Notes: generated by a model not told the origin, from the letters alone. Shown: positions 43,478 through 52,283, counted from the first letter of the stretch. The stretch: DNA of 64,000 nucleotides from Streptomyces sp. NBC_00878 (GCF_026341515.1 NZ_JAPEOK010000001.1:1674001-1738000); one strand, 5' to 3'. Made by a program: numbers and translations.

Positions 43478-44515
43478 CTACTTGAAGCCCGTGGGCAGGT
43501 ACTGCTTGACGTTGTCCTTGTCGACGACCGCCGAGTAGAGGGTCAGGGAAGCCGGGATCTCGAACTCGGCGAGGCCGCCGATGCCCTTGCTCTGACCGAG
43601 GGCGCGGGCGAGGTCGATCGCGGACGCGGCCATGGTGGGCGGGTAGAGGACGGTGGCCTTGAGGACGCTGTTGTCCGACTCGATGGCCTGCATGGCGGAC
43701 AGGGCGCCCGCGCCGCCGACCATCAGGAAGTCGTCGCGTCCGGCCTGCTCGATGGCGCGCAGGGCGCCGACTCCCTGGTCGTCGTCGTGGTTCCACAGGG
43801 CGTCGAAGTTCGACTGGGCCTGGAGGAGTTGGGACATCTTGGCCTGTCCCGACTCGACGGTGAACTCGGCGGCCTGGCGGGCGACCTTCTTGATGTTCGG
43901 GTAGTTCTTGAGAGCCGCGTCGAAGCCCTGCGTGCGCTGCTTCGTCAGCTCCAGGTTGTCGAGCCCCGCGAGCTCGATGACCCGGGCACCCTTCTTGTCC
44001 TTGAGCTGCTCGCCGATGTAGTGGCCGGCGTTGAGGCCCATGCCGTAGTTGTCGCCGCCTATCCAGCAGCGGTACGCCTGCGGGGAGTTGAAGATCCGGT
44101 CGAGGTTGACGACCGGGATGCCCGCGCGCATGGCCTGGAGGCCGACCTGGGTGAGCGCCTTGCCGTCGGCGGGCAGCACCACCAGGACGTCGACCTTCTT
44201 GTTGATCAGCGTCTCGATCTGGCCGATCTGCTGGGCGGTGTCGTTGGAGCCCTCCGTGATCTCCAGCGTCACGTCCTTGTACTTCTTGGCGCGGCTCTTG
44301 GCGTTGTCGTTGATCGCGTTGAGCCAGCCGTGGTCGGCCTGCGGGCCGGCGAAGCCGATGGTGACCTGCTTGCCGGGCTTGTCGTCGGCGGCGGGCTGGT
44401 CGTTGGAGGACGGCTCGTCGTCGGACTCGTTGCTGGTGCAACCGGCGAGGAGGACACCGGCCGAGACGGCGGCGGTGCCGAAGAGCAGTCCTCTGCGGCT
44501 CGTGAGCTCTGGCAT
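43478..44515 (-). CDS. ABC transporter substrate-binding lipoprotein (ribose/sugar type)
   Basis: 345 residues from ATG 44515. A twin-Arg-like start (SRRGLLFGTAAVSAG) and lipobox LLAGC (Cys 26) indicate a lipoprotein. Periplasmic-binding-protein fold of the RbsB type: VTIGFAGPQADHGWLNAIND, IGQIETLINKKVDVLVVLPA and CWIGGDNYGMGLNAGHYIGE. Binds the imported sugar and hands it to the permease 17 bases upstream in the operon. Sugar identity unknown; the downstream enzymes suggest a hexose, disaccharide or cyclitol. Confidence 0.92.
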   Translation of the reverse strand: MPELTSRRGLLFGTAAVSAGVLLAGCTSNESDDEPSSNDQPAADDKPGKQVTIGFAGPQADHGWLNAINDNAKSRAKKYKDVTLEITEGSNDTAQQIGQIETLINKKVDVLVVLPADGKALTQVGLQAMRAGIPVVNLDRIFNSPQAYRCWIGGDNYGMGLNAGHYIGEQLKDKKGARVIELAGLDNLELTKQRTQGFDAALKNYPNIKKVARQAAEFTVESGQAKMSQLLQAQSNFDALWNHDDDQGVGALRAIEQAGRDDFLMVGGAGALSAMQAIESDNSVLKATVLYPPTMAASAIDLARALGQSKGIGGLAEFEIPASLTLYSAVVDKDNVKQYLPTGFK

Positions 44516-44532
44516 GGCGGTGAACCCTTTCC

Positions 44533-45552
44533 TCAGGTCGTGCTGGCGGTACGTCGCTGGACGAGCACGGCGGCGACGATGATCGCGCCCTTGGCGATCT
44601 GCTGGACGTCGCTCTGCAGGTTGTTCAGGGCGAAGATGTTGGTGATCGTGGTGAAGATCAGGACGCCGAGCACCGAGCCGACGATGGTGCCGCGTCCCCC
44701 GGTGAGCAGGGTGCCGCCGATGATCGCGGCGGCGATGGCGTCGAGTTCGTAGAGGTTGCCGTTGGTGTTCTGGCCCGAGCCGGACAGGATGATCAGCAGG
44801 AAGGCCGCGATGCCGCAGCACAGTCCGGAGAGCAGGTAGAGGTAGAGGCGCTGGCGGCGTACGTCGATGCCGGCGAGCCGGGCCGCTTCCGCGTTGCCGC
44901 CGACGGCGACCGTGCGGCGGCCGAAGGTGGTGCGGTTGAGCACGAGCCAGCCGATGATCGTCACGACCGCGAACACCATGACGAGCGGCGGGACGCCGAG
45001 GACGTAGGAGTCGCGCTCGCCGAGGTCGAGGATGCCGTCGACGGTGACGACCTGGGTGTTGCCGTCGGTGATCTGGAGGGCCAGGCCGCGGGCCGAGGCG
45101 AGCATGGCCAGGGTCGCGATGAACGGCACCATGGCGCCGTACGCGATCAGCACCCCGTTGACGAGGCCGCAGCCGACCCCGACGAGCACCGCCGTGAAGA
45201 GGATTCCGGTGAAGCCGAAGTCCTGGGTGGCGACGGTCGTCGCCCACACCGAGGCGAGCGCGACGATCGCGCCGACGGACAGGTCGATACCGCCGGAGAT
45301 GATGACGAAGGTCATGCCGACCGTGACGACACCGATCACCGAGGCCTGGGTGAGGACGAGTTGGAGGTTGCGGGTGTCGAGGAACTCGTCGGGCTTGGTG
45401 ATGCCTCCGATGAGGATCAGGGCGGCGAGCACACCGAGCAGCGAGAGCGTGCGGACGTCGGCGCGGGCCACGACCGCCCGCCACGGACTGGGTTCCACCT
45501 GTGGTGACAGCTTCGGGATTTCGTCCCGGGGCGGGGACACGGGCTGCGTCAT
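44533..45552 (-). CDS. ABC transporter permease (RbsC family)
   Basis: 339 residues with about ten membrane segments. QASVIGVVTVGMTFVIISGG followed by IDLSVGAIVAL is the RbsC signature, and AVGGNAEAARLAGIDVRRQR is the cytoplasmic EAA-like coupling loop. Start overlaps the stop of the ATPase gene (ATGA). It forms the sugar channel, probably as a homodimer. Confidence 0.93.
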   Translation of the reverse strand: MTQPVSPPRDEIPKLSPQVEPSPWRAVVARADVRTLSLLGVLAALILIGGITKPDEFLDTRNLQLVLTQASVIGVVTVGMTFVIISGGIDLSVGAIVALASVWATTVATQDFGFTGILFTAVLVGVGCGLVNGVLIAYGAMVPFIATLAMLASARGLALQITDGNTQVVTVDGILDLGERDSYVLGVPPLVMVFAVVTIIGWLVLNRTTFGRRTVAVGGNAEAARLAGIDVRRQRLYLYLLSGLCCGIAAFLLIILSGSGQNTNGNLYELDAIAAAIIGGTLLTGGRGTIVGSVLGVLIFTTITNIFALNNLQSDVQQIAKGAIIVAAVLVQRRTASTT

Positions 45553-47066
45553 GACGCCGGGCTTCCTTCCAAGACGAGGTCGAGTACGCGGTGTTCGTCG
45601 AGCTCCCGGGCGGGCGCCGTGTGCACGACCCGGCCCTCGCGGAGCACCAGGACGCGGTCGGCGAGGCCGAGGACCTCGGGTACTTCGCTGGAGACCAGGA
45701 GCACGGCCAGGCCTTCGTCCGCGAGGCGGCGGATGACGGCGTACAACTCGGCACGGGCGCCGACGTCGACGCCGCGGGTCGGTTCGTCGAGCAGCAGCAC
45801 CCGGCAGCCACGCAGCAGCCAGCGGGCCAGGACCGCCTTCTGCTGGTTGCCGCCGGAGAGGGTCCGCACGGGTGCGGACGGGTTGTCGGGACGCAGTGAC
45901 AGTTCACGCGTCGCCTGCCGCGCCGCGTCCCGCTCGGCGCTCCGGTCCAGCCAACCTCCGTACGAGAAGCGGGACATGGAGGACACCGACACGTTCCGGG
46001 TGACGGACTCCAGCATCAGCAGGGCCTGTGCCTTGCGTTCCTCGGGGGCGAGGCCGAGTCCGGCGCGGACGGCGGCGCGGACGCTGCCGGGCTTCAACCG
46101 CTCTCCGTCGACGAGGACTTGACCGCTGCTCGGCTTCCGGGCGCCGTAGATGGTCTCCAGGATCTCGGAGCGGCCGGAGCCGACGAGTCCCGCGAGGCCG
46201 ACGATCTCGCCGGGTCGCAGGGTGAGGTCGAGCGAGGCGAACTCACCGTCCCGGGCGAGGCCTTGGACCTCCAGCACGGGATCGGGCAGCGCCTGGTGCG
46301 TGGGCCGCTCCGGGAAGACGTACTCGACGTTCCGCCCCGTCATGAGGGCGACGACCTCGCGGGTCGGCGTCGACTTCGCGGGCAGTCCGCCCGCCACCGC
46401 CCGGCCGTCCTTCAGGACCGTGACCCGGTCGCCGATGCGGCGGATCTCCTCCAGGCGGTGCGAGATGTAGACGACGGCGACGCCCTCCGTGGTCAGGTCG
46501 CCGACGATGCGGAAGAGGTTGTCGACCTCGTCCGGGTCGAGCGCCGCGGACGGTTCGTCCATGACGATGAGGCGTACGTCGTGGGAGAGCGCCCGCGCCA
46601 TGGAGACGATCTGCTGCTGGGCGGCGGACAACTCACCGACGAGCCGACCGGGATCGATCTCCGAGTGCCCAAGTCGCTTGAGGAGGGCGGCGGTTGAGGA
46701 CCTGGCGTCCTTTCCACGTACGACAAATCCGGCGGTCGTCGGTTCATGGCCGAGGTAGACGTTCTCGGCCACCGACAGGTGCTCCACCAGGTCGAGTTCC
46801 TGGTAGATGGTGGCGATGCCGAGGCGCATCGCGGCGATGGGCGAGCGCAGGGTGACCCGTTCGCCGCGCCAGGTGATCGTGCCGTCGTCCGGCTGGTGGG
46901 CGCCTGCCAGGACCTTGATGAGCGTGGACTTCCCCGCGCCGTTCTGGCCGAGCAGGCAGTGCACTTCGCCGCTCTGGACGTCGAGATCGACGCCGTCGAG
47001 GGCCCGGACACCGGGGAACGACTTGGTGATGCCGGACATGGTGAGCAGGGGTGGTTCTGGAGCCAT
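45549..47066 (-). CDS. Sugar ABC transporter ATP-binding protein (RbsA-type, two ABC domains)
   Basis: 505 residues from ATG 47066. The first ABC domain has Walker A LLGQNGAGKSTLIK, signature ELSAAQQQIVSMARALSHD and Walker B RLIVMDEPSAAL. The second has the degenerate GLVGSGRSEILETIYGARKP, LSGGNQQKAVLARWL and VLLLDEPTRGVDVGARAELY, as normal for RbsA. Powers the importer formed with the two following genes. The region before it carries a 25-base tandem repeat that may affect its expression. Confidence 0.93.
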   Translation of the reverse strand: MAPEPPLLTMSGITKSFPGVRALDGVDLDVQSGEVHCLLGQNGAGKSTLIKVLAGAHQPDDGTITWRGERVTLRSPIAAMRLGIATIYQELDLVEHLSVAENVYLGHEPTTAGFVVRGKDARSSTAALLKRLGHSEIDPGRLVGELSAAQQQIVSMARALSHDVRLIVMDEPSAALDPDEVDNLFRIVGDLTTEGVAVVYISHRLEEIRRIGDRVTVLKDGRAVAGGLPAKSTPTREVVALMTGRNVEYVFPERPTHQALPDPVLEVQGLARDGEFASLDLTLRPGEIVGLAGLVGSGRSEILETIYGARKPSSGQVLVDGERLKPGSVRAAVRAGLGLAPEERKAQALLMLESVTRNVSVSSMSRFSYGGWLDRSAERDAARQATRELSLRPDNPSAPVRTLSGGNQQKAVLARWLLRGCRVLLLDEPTRGVDVGARAELYAVIRRLADEGLAVLLVSSEVPEVLGLADRVLVLREGRVVHTAPARELDEHRVLDLVLEGSPAS

Positions 47067-47147
47067 GACGGTTCCCCTCGGCGTGCGGGCCGGTCTCAGG
47101 GCAGGGCGAAGCAGGGTGCGTGGTGCGCGGTAGCGGCTCTGGATGGA

Positions 47148-47273
47148 GCGCTGCTGTTGCGGCTCTGGAGAAAGTGGCGCTCTTGCGACTCGGGAGAAGT
47201 GGCGCTTTTGCGGCTCTGGCGAGGTGGCGCTCTTGCTGCTCTGGCGAGATGGCGCTCTTGCTGCTCTGGTTGC
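47148..47273. repeat. 25-bp tandem repeat ahead of the ABC transporter operon
   Basis: The phrase (G/A)TGGCGCTCTTGC recurs with starts at 47174, 47199, 47224 and 47249, an exact 25-base period, with a decayed copy near 47148. It fills the gap between the ROK regulator and the ATPase gene, within about 200 bases upstream of the ATPase start. Confidence 0.85.
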
Positions 47274-47278
47274 AGGCG

Positions 47279-48469
47279 TTACGCGGGTGAGAACAGGTGG
47301 TCGCTGATGAGCCGGGCCGCGCCGATGACTCCGGCGGTGGGGCCCAACTCCCCCAGGACAATGGGCAGGTTGCCGGTCGCCAGGGGAAGCGACTGGCGGT
47401 AGACCTGGGTGCGGATCGCGGCGAGCAGGGTGTGGCCGAGTCCGGTCACCCCGCCGCCGATCACCACCAGGCCCGGATTGAAGAAGCTGACGAGTCCGGC
47501 GATGACCTGGCCGGTGCGGTTGCCGCCCTCGCGGATCAGATCGAGCGCGGTGGCGTCGCCCGCGGCGGCCGCGGCGGCGACGTCGACGGCGCTCAGGGCG
47601 CCCGCCGCCGCCAGCCGTGCCGCCAGTTCCTGGGAATGCCCCTGCTGGGCGGCCTCCGTGGCGTCGCGGGCGAGCGCGGCGCCGCTGAAGTGGGCCTCCA
47701 GGCAGCCCCGGTTGCCGCACGCGCACGGGCGGCCGTCCGGTACGGCCTGGATGTGGCCGATGTCGCCCGCGCTGCCCGTCGTACCGCGGTAGACCTCACC
47801 GCCGACGACGATCCCACAGCCGATACCGGTACCGATCTTGACGCAGAGGAAGTCACCCACGGAACGGGCCACGCCCGCGTGTTGCTCCCCCATCGCCATC
47901 AGGTTCACGTCGTTGTCGACCATGACGGGGCAGCCGAGGTCCTGACTCAGCGCCTCGCGCACCGGGAACCCGTCCCAGCCCGGCATGATCGGCGGGGCGA
48001 CCGGGACGCCCTCGGGGAAGCGGACCGGGCCGGGTACGCCGATGCCGGCGCCGTCGAACCCCTCAGCCAGCCCCGAGGCCCTCAACTTCGCGGCCATGGA
48101 CAAGACTTGCTCGAAGACCGCGACCGGGCCCTCGCGTACGTCCATGGGCTGGTTGATGTGCCCCAGCACCTCCAACTCCGCGTTGGTGACGGCCACATCG
48201 ACCGAGGTGGCGCCGATGTCGACCCCGAGGAAGCGCAGCGCGGGAGCGAGCCGGATGTTGTGGGAGCGGCGGCCGCCGCGCGAGGCGGCGAGTCCATCGG
48301 CCACCACGAGGCCGGTTTCCAGCAGCCGTTCGACCTCGACGGCCAGTTTGGAGCGCGACAGGTCCACCTGATCGCCCAGCTGGGCCCGCGAGTTGGGACC
48401 CCCGTCACGCAACAGCCTGAGCAGCCGCGCCTGGTGGGCGTTTCCGGGTCGCGCCGTCATACGTCTCAC
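47279..48469 (-). CDS. ROK family transcriptional regulator
   Basis: 396 residues. N-terminal winged helix (HQARLLRLLRDGGPNSRAQL, LSRSKLAVEVERLLETGLV). The ROK domain has LGVDIGATSVDVAVTNAELE (phosphate loop), VMVDNDVNLMAMGE, GIGCGIVVGGEVYRG and the zinc motif CACGNRGCLE. The sugar-kinase-like fold senses the transported sugar. It lies upstream of and codirectional with the ABC transporter operon, so it probably represses that operon and itself. A candidate operator lies at 48543-48579. ATG 48460 (MTARPGN) is an alternative start. Confidence 0.92.
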   Translation of the reverse strand: MRRMTARPGNAHQARLLRLLRDGGPNSRAQLGDQVDLSRSKLAVEVERLLETGLVVADGLAASRGGRRSHNIRLAPALRFLGVDIGATSVDVAVTNAELEVLGHINQPMDVREGPVAVFEQVLSMAAKLRASGLAEGFDGAGIGVPGPVRFPEGVPVAPPIMPGWDGFPVREALSQDLGCPVMVDNDVNLMAMGEQHAGVARSVGDFLCVKIGTGIGCGIVVGGEVYRGTTGSAGDIGHIQAVPDGRPCACGNRGCLEAHFSGAALARDATEAAQQGHSQELAARLAAAGALSAVDVAAAAAAGDATALDLIREGGNRTGQVIAGLVSFFNPGLVVIGGGVTGLGHTLLAAIRTQVYRQSLPLATGNLPIVLGELGPTAGVIGAARLISDHLFSPA

Positions 48470-48542
48470 GAGCCCCTCCCCGCCTCATCGGCACCGCCGT
48501 CATTGGCTTTCGAGGGGAACGTAGCAGTGGCTGCCGAACCTG

Positions 48543-48579
48543 GGAAGAAGTTGCGCACGAATTGCCGACGACTTCTTCC
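48543..48579. promoter_or_regulatory. 9-bp dyad ahead of the ROK regulator gene
   Basis: GGAAGAAGT (48543-48551) and ACTTCTTCC (48571-48579) form a perfect inverted repeat with a 19-base spacer, 74 bases upstream of the ROK start and 122 bases before the divergent NmrA-like gene. Autoregulatory operator is the likely role. The long spacer also allows a hairpin. Confidence 0.5.
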
Positions 48580-48700
48580 ACTCAGAGGACAAAGGAAGTT
48601 GGGGTCCTGGCCCGGCGCAGACGGACGCAGCAGGATGGGCGCCCTGACTGACTCGGGGCCGCCGTGGCCCGGAGCGGAAGAGGCGGAAGCGGGGGAAGAC

Positions 48701-49525
48701 ATGATTCTGGTGACGGGTGCCACGGGGAACGTGGGGGCCGGTGTGGTGCGCGCGGTCACCGCCGCGGGTGCGCCGGTCCGCGCGTTGAGCCGTTCGGGCG
48801 AGGCGGCCGGACTGCCGCGGGGGGCCGAGGGGGTGGCCGGTGATCTGAACCGCCCGGAGACCGTACGGGACGCGCTCGACGGGGTGCGCGCCCTGTTCCT
48901 GATGCCGGGGTACGAGGGGCAGCGGGCCGTCCTCGCCGACGCGCGGGCGGCGGGTGTCGAGCGGGTGGTGATGCTCTCCGGCAAGTCGGCGGAGGTCGAC
49001 GACGGCAACGCGGTCACCCGCTATCTGCGGGCCGCGGAGGACGGGGTGCGTGAGTCCGGGCTCGCCTGGACGTTCCTGCGGCCCGTGAGTTTCATGTCGA
49101 ACGCGGTGTCGCTCGCGGACCAGATCCGCAAGGGCGACGAGGTGCGGGTGCCGTTCCCCGGTGTCCGTACGGCGGACATCGACCCGTACGACATAGCCGA
49201 GGTCGCCGCCCGTGCCCTCCTCTCCCCCGAACACGCGGGCCGCGTCCACACCCTGACGGGACCTCAGTCGCTGCTGCCCGCCGACCGGATCGCCGTCCTC
49301 GGTGAGGTACTGGGCCGCGAGCTGCGTACGGTCGGACTCACGGACGAGGAGGCCCGCGAGGCGCTGGGGGCCGCGTTCCCGCCTCCGTACGCCCAAGCGT
49401 TCCTCCGCTTCTTCGCCGACGGGATCCTGGACGAGTCCCAGGTCCTGCCGACGGTCGAGGAGGTCACGGGGCGACCCCCGCGGACGTTCCGGGAGTGGGC
49501 GACGGAACACGCGAACGCGTTCTGA
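48701..49525 (+). CDS. NAD(P)-binding NmrA-like protein (atypical SDR)
   Basis: 274 residues from ATG 48701 with GGGGGAAG ahead. MILVTGATGNVGAGVVRAVT is the atypical-SDR GxxGxxG loop. VRALSRSGEAAGLPRG, LFLMPGYEGQRAVLADARAA and LAWTFLRPVSFMSNAVSLAD follow as in NmrA/YtfG-type quinone reductases and redox sensors. The catalytic Tyr-Lys pair of classical SDRs is not evident. Divergent from the ROK gene; no functional tie to neighbours is visible. Confidence 0.85.
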   Translation: MILVTGATGNVGAGVVRAVTAAGAPVRALSRSGEAAGLPRGAEGVAGDLNRPETVRDALDGVRALFLMPGYEGQRAVLADARAAGVERVVMLSGKSAEVDDGNAVTRYLRAAEDGVRESGLAWTFLRPVSFMSNAVSLADQIRKGDEVRVPFPGVRTADIDPYDIAEVAARALLSPEHAGRVHTLTGPQSLLPADRIAVLGEVLGRELRTVGLTDEEAREALGAAFPPPYAQAFLRFFADGILDESQVLPTVEEVTGRPPRTFREWATEHANAF

Positions 49526-49703
49526 AGCACCCGGCCCGCCCGACCCCTCCGGGCCCGCCCTACCTCTCGTCGGCCCGCCCCTGCCTCTCGACTCGACAGG
49601 CCGCCTTACCCCTGAGGTAATCGACCTGGCCGGGGAACGGGGTCAGGCTGGTACCCGTACGCGGTACCGCCCGCCCCCTCCTTTCCCGAGAGGTCCGCCC
49701 GAC

Positions 49704-50156
49704 ATGACGAACGAAGACGCCCTCGCCCCCGACGCGAAAGCCACCGGCCCCGCCCCCGATCCTGCTCTCGACGCGCTGCTGGCCGCCGTGCCGTTCGCGG
49801 TGGAGCTGGGTATCGAACTGGAGGCGGCCGGGCCGGAGTTCGCCGGGGCCGTCCTGCCGTGGTCGCCGCGGCTGTGCACGGTGGGCGGGGTGCTGCACGG
49901 CGGGGCGCTGATGGCGCTCGCCGACACGGCGGGCGCGGTGTGCGCGTTCTTCAACCTGCCCGCGGGCGCGGGGACTTCGACCGTGGAGTCCAAGACCAAC
50001 TTCTTCCGCGCGGTCCGGTCCGGACACGTCCGCGCGGAAGCCCGGCCCCTCCACACGGGCCGCTCGTTCATCGTGATCCAGACGGACCTGTACGACGCCG
50101 AGGGAAAACGGGTGGGCCAGACGACACAGACGCAGGCGGTGCTGGGTACCGGGTGA
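49704..50156 (+). CDS. PaaI family thioesterase (hotdog fold)
   Basis: 150 residues from ATG 49704. Hotdog motifs: LCTVGGVLHGGALMALADTA with the catalytic HGG/D pair, TVESKTNFFRAVRSGHVRAE, and SFIVIQTDLYDAEGKRVGQT. Hydrolyses a cytosolic acyl-CoA, often aromatic. Convergent with the GntR regulator gene. The 178-base gap upstream is GC-rich with short GGCCCGCC-type repeats and no gene. Confidence 0.88.
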   Translation: MTNEDALAPDAKATGPAPDPALDALLAAVPFAVELGIELEAAGPEFAGAVLPWSPRLCTVGGVLHGGALMALADTAGAVCAFFNLPAGAGTSTVESKTNFFRAVRSGHVRAEARPLHTGRSFIVIQTDLYDAEGKRVGQTTQTQAVLGTG

Positions 50157-50205
50157 GGCACGGAACCCATGGCGCCGCTGGTGAGGACCTCAGCATTCCC
50201 GTCGG

Positions 50206-50886
50206 CTAGTCGCGCGGTCGTGCGTGGTACGTCCTGCGGGTGTGTTCCGTGTGGGCGCGCATGACCTCGGTCGCGCGTTGTTCGTCGCGGGCCGCGATCG
50301 CGGCGATCAGGTCGCGGTGTTCGATCCAGGACTGGTGGCCGCGCTGCCTGGCGACCGGCGTGTAGTACCAGCGGACCCGGCGGTCGACCTGCGCGGCCAG
50401 TTCGGCGAGGACCGTGTTGCCCGCGAGCTCCATGACCTTCGCGTGGAAGTGCGCGTTCATCGCGACCGCCCCGTCCACGTCGTCGGCGGCGACCGCCTCC
50501 TCGCCCTGGGCGCACAGCTCCTCAAGGGCGGCGATACCGGCCGTGCCCGTGTTGGCCGCCGCGAGCCGGGCGGCCTCGGCCTCCAACAGCGTGCGTACGG
50601 TGAGGAGTTGGTCGGCCTCCGCCTCCGTCGGCTCGTGCACGAACGCGCCCTGGGCGGGCCGCAGGTCGACCCACCCCTCGGTGTTCAGCCGCTGCAACGC
50701 CTCGCGCACGGGCTGACGGGAGACCCCGAGGTGCCCCGCCAGCTCGCTCTCGACGAGATGCTGGCCGGGCCGCAGGGCACGCGTCGTGATGAGTTCGAGC
50801 AGCGCCTCGTAGACGCGGTCGCGGAGCGGACCCGGCCGTTCGAGCTTCGGCACCGACCCCTGCGGCAGTCCGGTCGACAACATCAC
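50206..50886 (-). CDS. GntR family transcriptional regulator, FCD (FadR) branch
   Basis: 226 residues. Winged helix about 18-82 (LRDRVYEALLELITTRALRP, LAGHLGVSRQPVREALQRLN). All-helical FCD ligand domain about 88-215 with Asp/His ligand candidates in DGAVAMNAHFHAKVMELAGN and SWIEHRDLIAAIAARDEQRA. FCD regulators sense carboxylic acids, which fits a nearby OFA transporter and formate dehydrogenase. A candidate operator 73 bases upstream shares ACTGTAGAC with the panE/OFA promoter region. Confidence 0.9.
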   Translation of the reverse strand: MMLSTGLPQGSVPKLERPGPLRDRVYEALLELITTRALRPGQHLVESELAGHLGVSRQPVREALQRLNTEGWVDLRPAQGAFVHEPTEAEADQLLTVRTLLEAEAARLAAANTGTAGIAALEELCAQGEEAVAADDVDGAVAMNAHFHAKVMELAGNTVLAELAAQVDRRVRWYYTPVARQRGHQSWIEHRDLIAAIAARDEQRATEVMRAHTEHTRRTYHARPRD

Positions 50887-50958
50887 GGTCCCCCTCCTGG
50901 GCAGCGGCGGCGTGCACGTCGGCAGCGCGCCGACACGGCAGCCTCAAAGAGCCAGTAT

Positions 50959-50979
50959 CAATTGTCTTTCGTCTACAGT
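50959..50979. promoter_or_regulatory. Candidate GntR operator ahead of its own gene
   Basis: On the minus strand this reads ACTGTAGAC, GAA, AGACAATTG. ACTGTAGAC recurs at 53870-53878, and ACTGTATGCAAT at 20430-20441. Location between the GntR start and the FabH-like gene's end suits autoregulation. Confidence 0.5.
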
Positions 50980-51043
50980 CTACGGCGCACAATGACCAGC
51001 CCAAGGGGGAGTTGGCCTGGTCACACCACGGCATACCCGCACG

Positions 51044-51982
51044 TCACGGGCAGCGGATGACCTGTCCCGCGTACGAGAGGTTGCCGCCGAAGCCGAAGAG
51101 CAGGACCGGGTCGCCGGTGGAGATCTCGCCGCGTTCGACGAGCTTGGACAGGGCGATCGGGATGCTGGCGGCGGAGGTGTTGCCGGACTCGGTGACATCG
51201 CGCGCGACGACGGCGTTCACGGCGCCGATCTTCGCGGCGAGGGGCTCGATGATGCGCAGGTTCGCCTGGTGCAGCACGACCGCGGCGAGTTCCTCGGGGG
51301 TCAGCCCGGCGCGCTCGCAGGCCGCGCGCGCGAGGGACGGGAGCTTGGTGGTCGCCCAGCGGTAGACGCTCTGGCCCTCCTGCGCGAACCGCGCGGGGGT
51401 GCCCTCGATACGGACCGCGTGCCCCATCTCGGGCACCGAGCCCCACAGCACGGGCCCGATGCCGGCGTCCTCGGCGGCCTCGACGACCGCGGCCCCCGCC
51501 CCGTCCCCGACGAGCACACAGGTCGTACGGTCCGTCCAGTCGGCCACGTCGGACATCTTGTCGGCGCCGATGACGAGCACCCGGGTCGCGGCACCGGCGC
51601 GTACGGCGTGGTCGGCCGTGGCCAGCGCGTGCGTGAAGCCCGCGCAGACGACGTTGACGTCCATGGCGGCGGGCGACGGGATGCCGAGGCGGGCGGCGAC
51701 CCGGGCGGCCATGTTCGGCGACCGGTCGACGGCGGTGGAGGTGGCCACCAGGACGAAGTCGATGTCGCCGGGGGCGAGGCCGGCGGCCGCGAGGGCCTTG
51801 GCGGCGGCGTGCGCGGCCAGGTCGTCGACGGGCTCGTCTGGTCCGGCGATATGGCGCGTGCGGATACCCACCCGGCTCGTGATCCACTCGTCGCTGGTGT
51901 CGACCAGGTCCGCCAGGTCCTCGTTGGTGAGAATCCTGGCGGGCTGGTAGTGGCCGACAGCGGCGATGCGCGAGCCGTTCAT
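51044..51982 (-). CDS. Beta-ketoacyl-ACP synthase III family protein (FabH-like)
   Basis: 312 residues from ATG 51982. Complete KAS III triad: nucleophilic Cys 113 in VNVVCAGFTHALATA, His in VVLHQANLRIIEPLA, and Asn in ESGNTSAASIPIALSKLVE. SDEWITSRVGIRTRHIAG and the glycine-rich LFGFGGNLSYAGQVIRCP end are typical. It starts acyl chains from an acyl-CoA and malonyl-ACP. Stand-alone, with no other fatty-acid or polyketide genes nearby. Probably a second FabH rather than the housekeeping one, which normally sits in a fabD-fabH-acpP-fabF operon. Confidence 0.9.
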   Translation of the reverse strand: MNGSRIAAVGHYQPARILTNEDLADLVDTSDEWITSRVGIRTRHIAGPDEPVDDLAAHAAAKALAAAGLAPGDIDFVLVATSTAVDRSPNMAARVAARLGIPSPAAMDVNVVCAGFTHALATADHAVRAGAATRVLVIGADKMSDVADWTDRTTCVLVGDGAGAAVVEAAEDAGIGPVLWGSVPEMGHAVRIEGTPARFAQEGQSVYRWATTKLPSLARAACERAGLTPEELAAVVLHQANLRIIEPLAAKIGAVNAVVARDVTESGNTSAASIPIALSKLVERGEISTGDPVLLFGFGGNLSYAGQVIRCP

Positions 51983-52136
51983 GGGCGGTCCCTTTTGGTT
52001 GCCTGGGTAACGGGACTCACCAGTCTGATCAAGTACCCGCGGGTACGAGGACACGTAAAGCCACAGGATTGGTGTGCGACCCTTGTCGGCTTCTGTCAGG
52101 CCCTCGGAGGCTCGAACATCTATCCTGTGAACACTT

Positions 52137-52283
52137 CTATCCCGTGAACAACTGTGTGGCCTTCTGTACGAGCTCGTACAGACCATAGACCAACGGCGCC
52201 CCCACCCAGAGCCAGGCGAAGGCGATCAGCCCACGGCGGTCGGACGTACTGCCGTCAGGCGGACTGCTGTCGCTCGTGGACAT
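52137..52283 (-). CDS. 48-residue membrane protein, small subunit of the OFA/MFS transporter
   Basis: A short gene overlapping the end of the transporter gene by 29 bases. ATG 52283 gives MSTSDSSPPDG, then RRGLIAFAWLWVGAPLVYGL and YELVQKATQLFTG before TAG at 52137-52139. One membrane helix (about 19-36) is followed by an amphipathic tail. Small proteins of this form follow OFA transporters in many actinobacteria and are listed as MFS transporter small subunits. The overlap indicates translational coupling and a one-to-one partner. Its effect on transport is not known. Confidence 0.82.
   Translation of the reverse strand: MSTSDSSPPDGSTSDRRGLIAFAWLWVGAPLVYGLYELVQKATQLFTG

Noticed and set aside
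47148-47273. CRISPR or iteron array of a replication origin
   Set aside because: The 25-base units abut without spacers, and no replication gene or AT-rich segment is near.
50206-51982. Polyketide or fatty-acid biosynthetic cluster around the FabH-like gene
   Set aside because: No acyl carrier protein, KS/CLF, reductase or tailoring genes accompany it.
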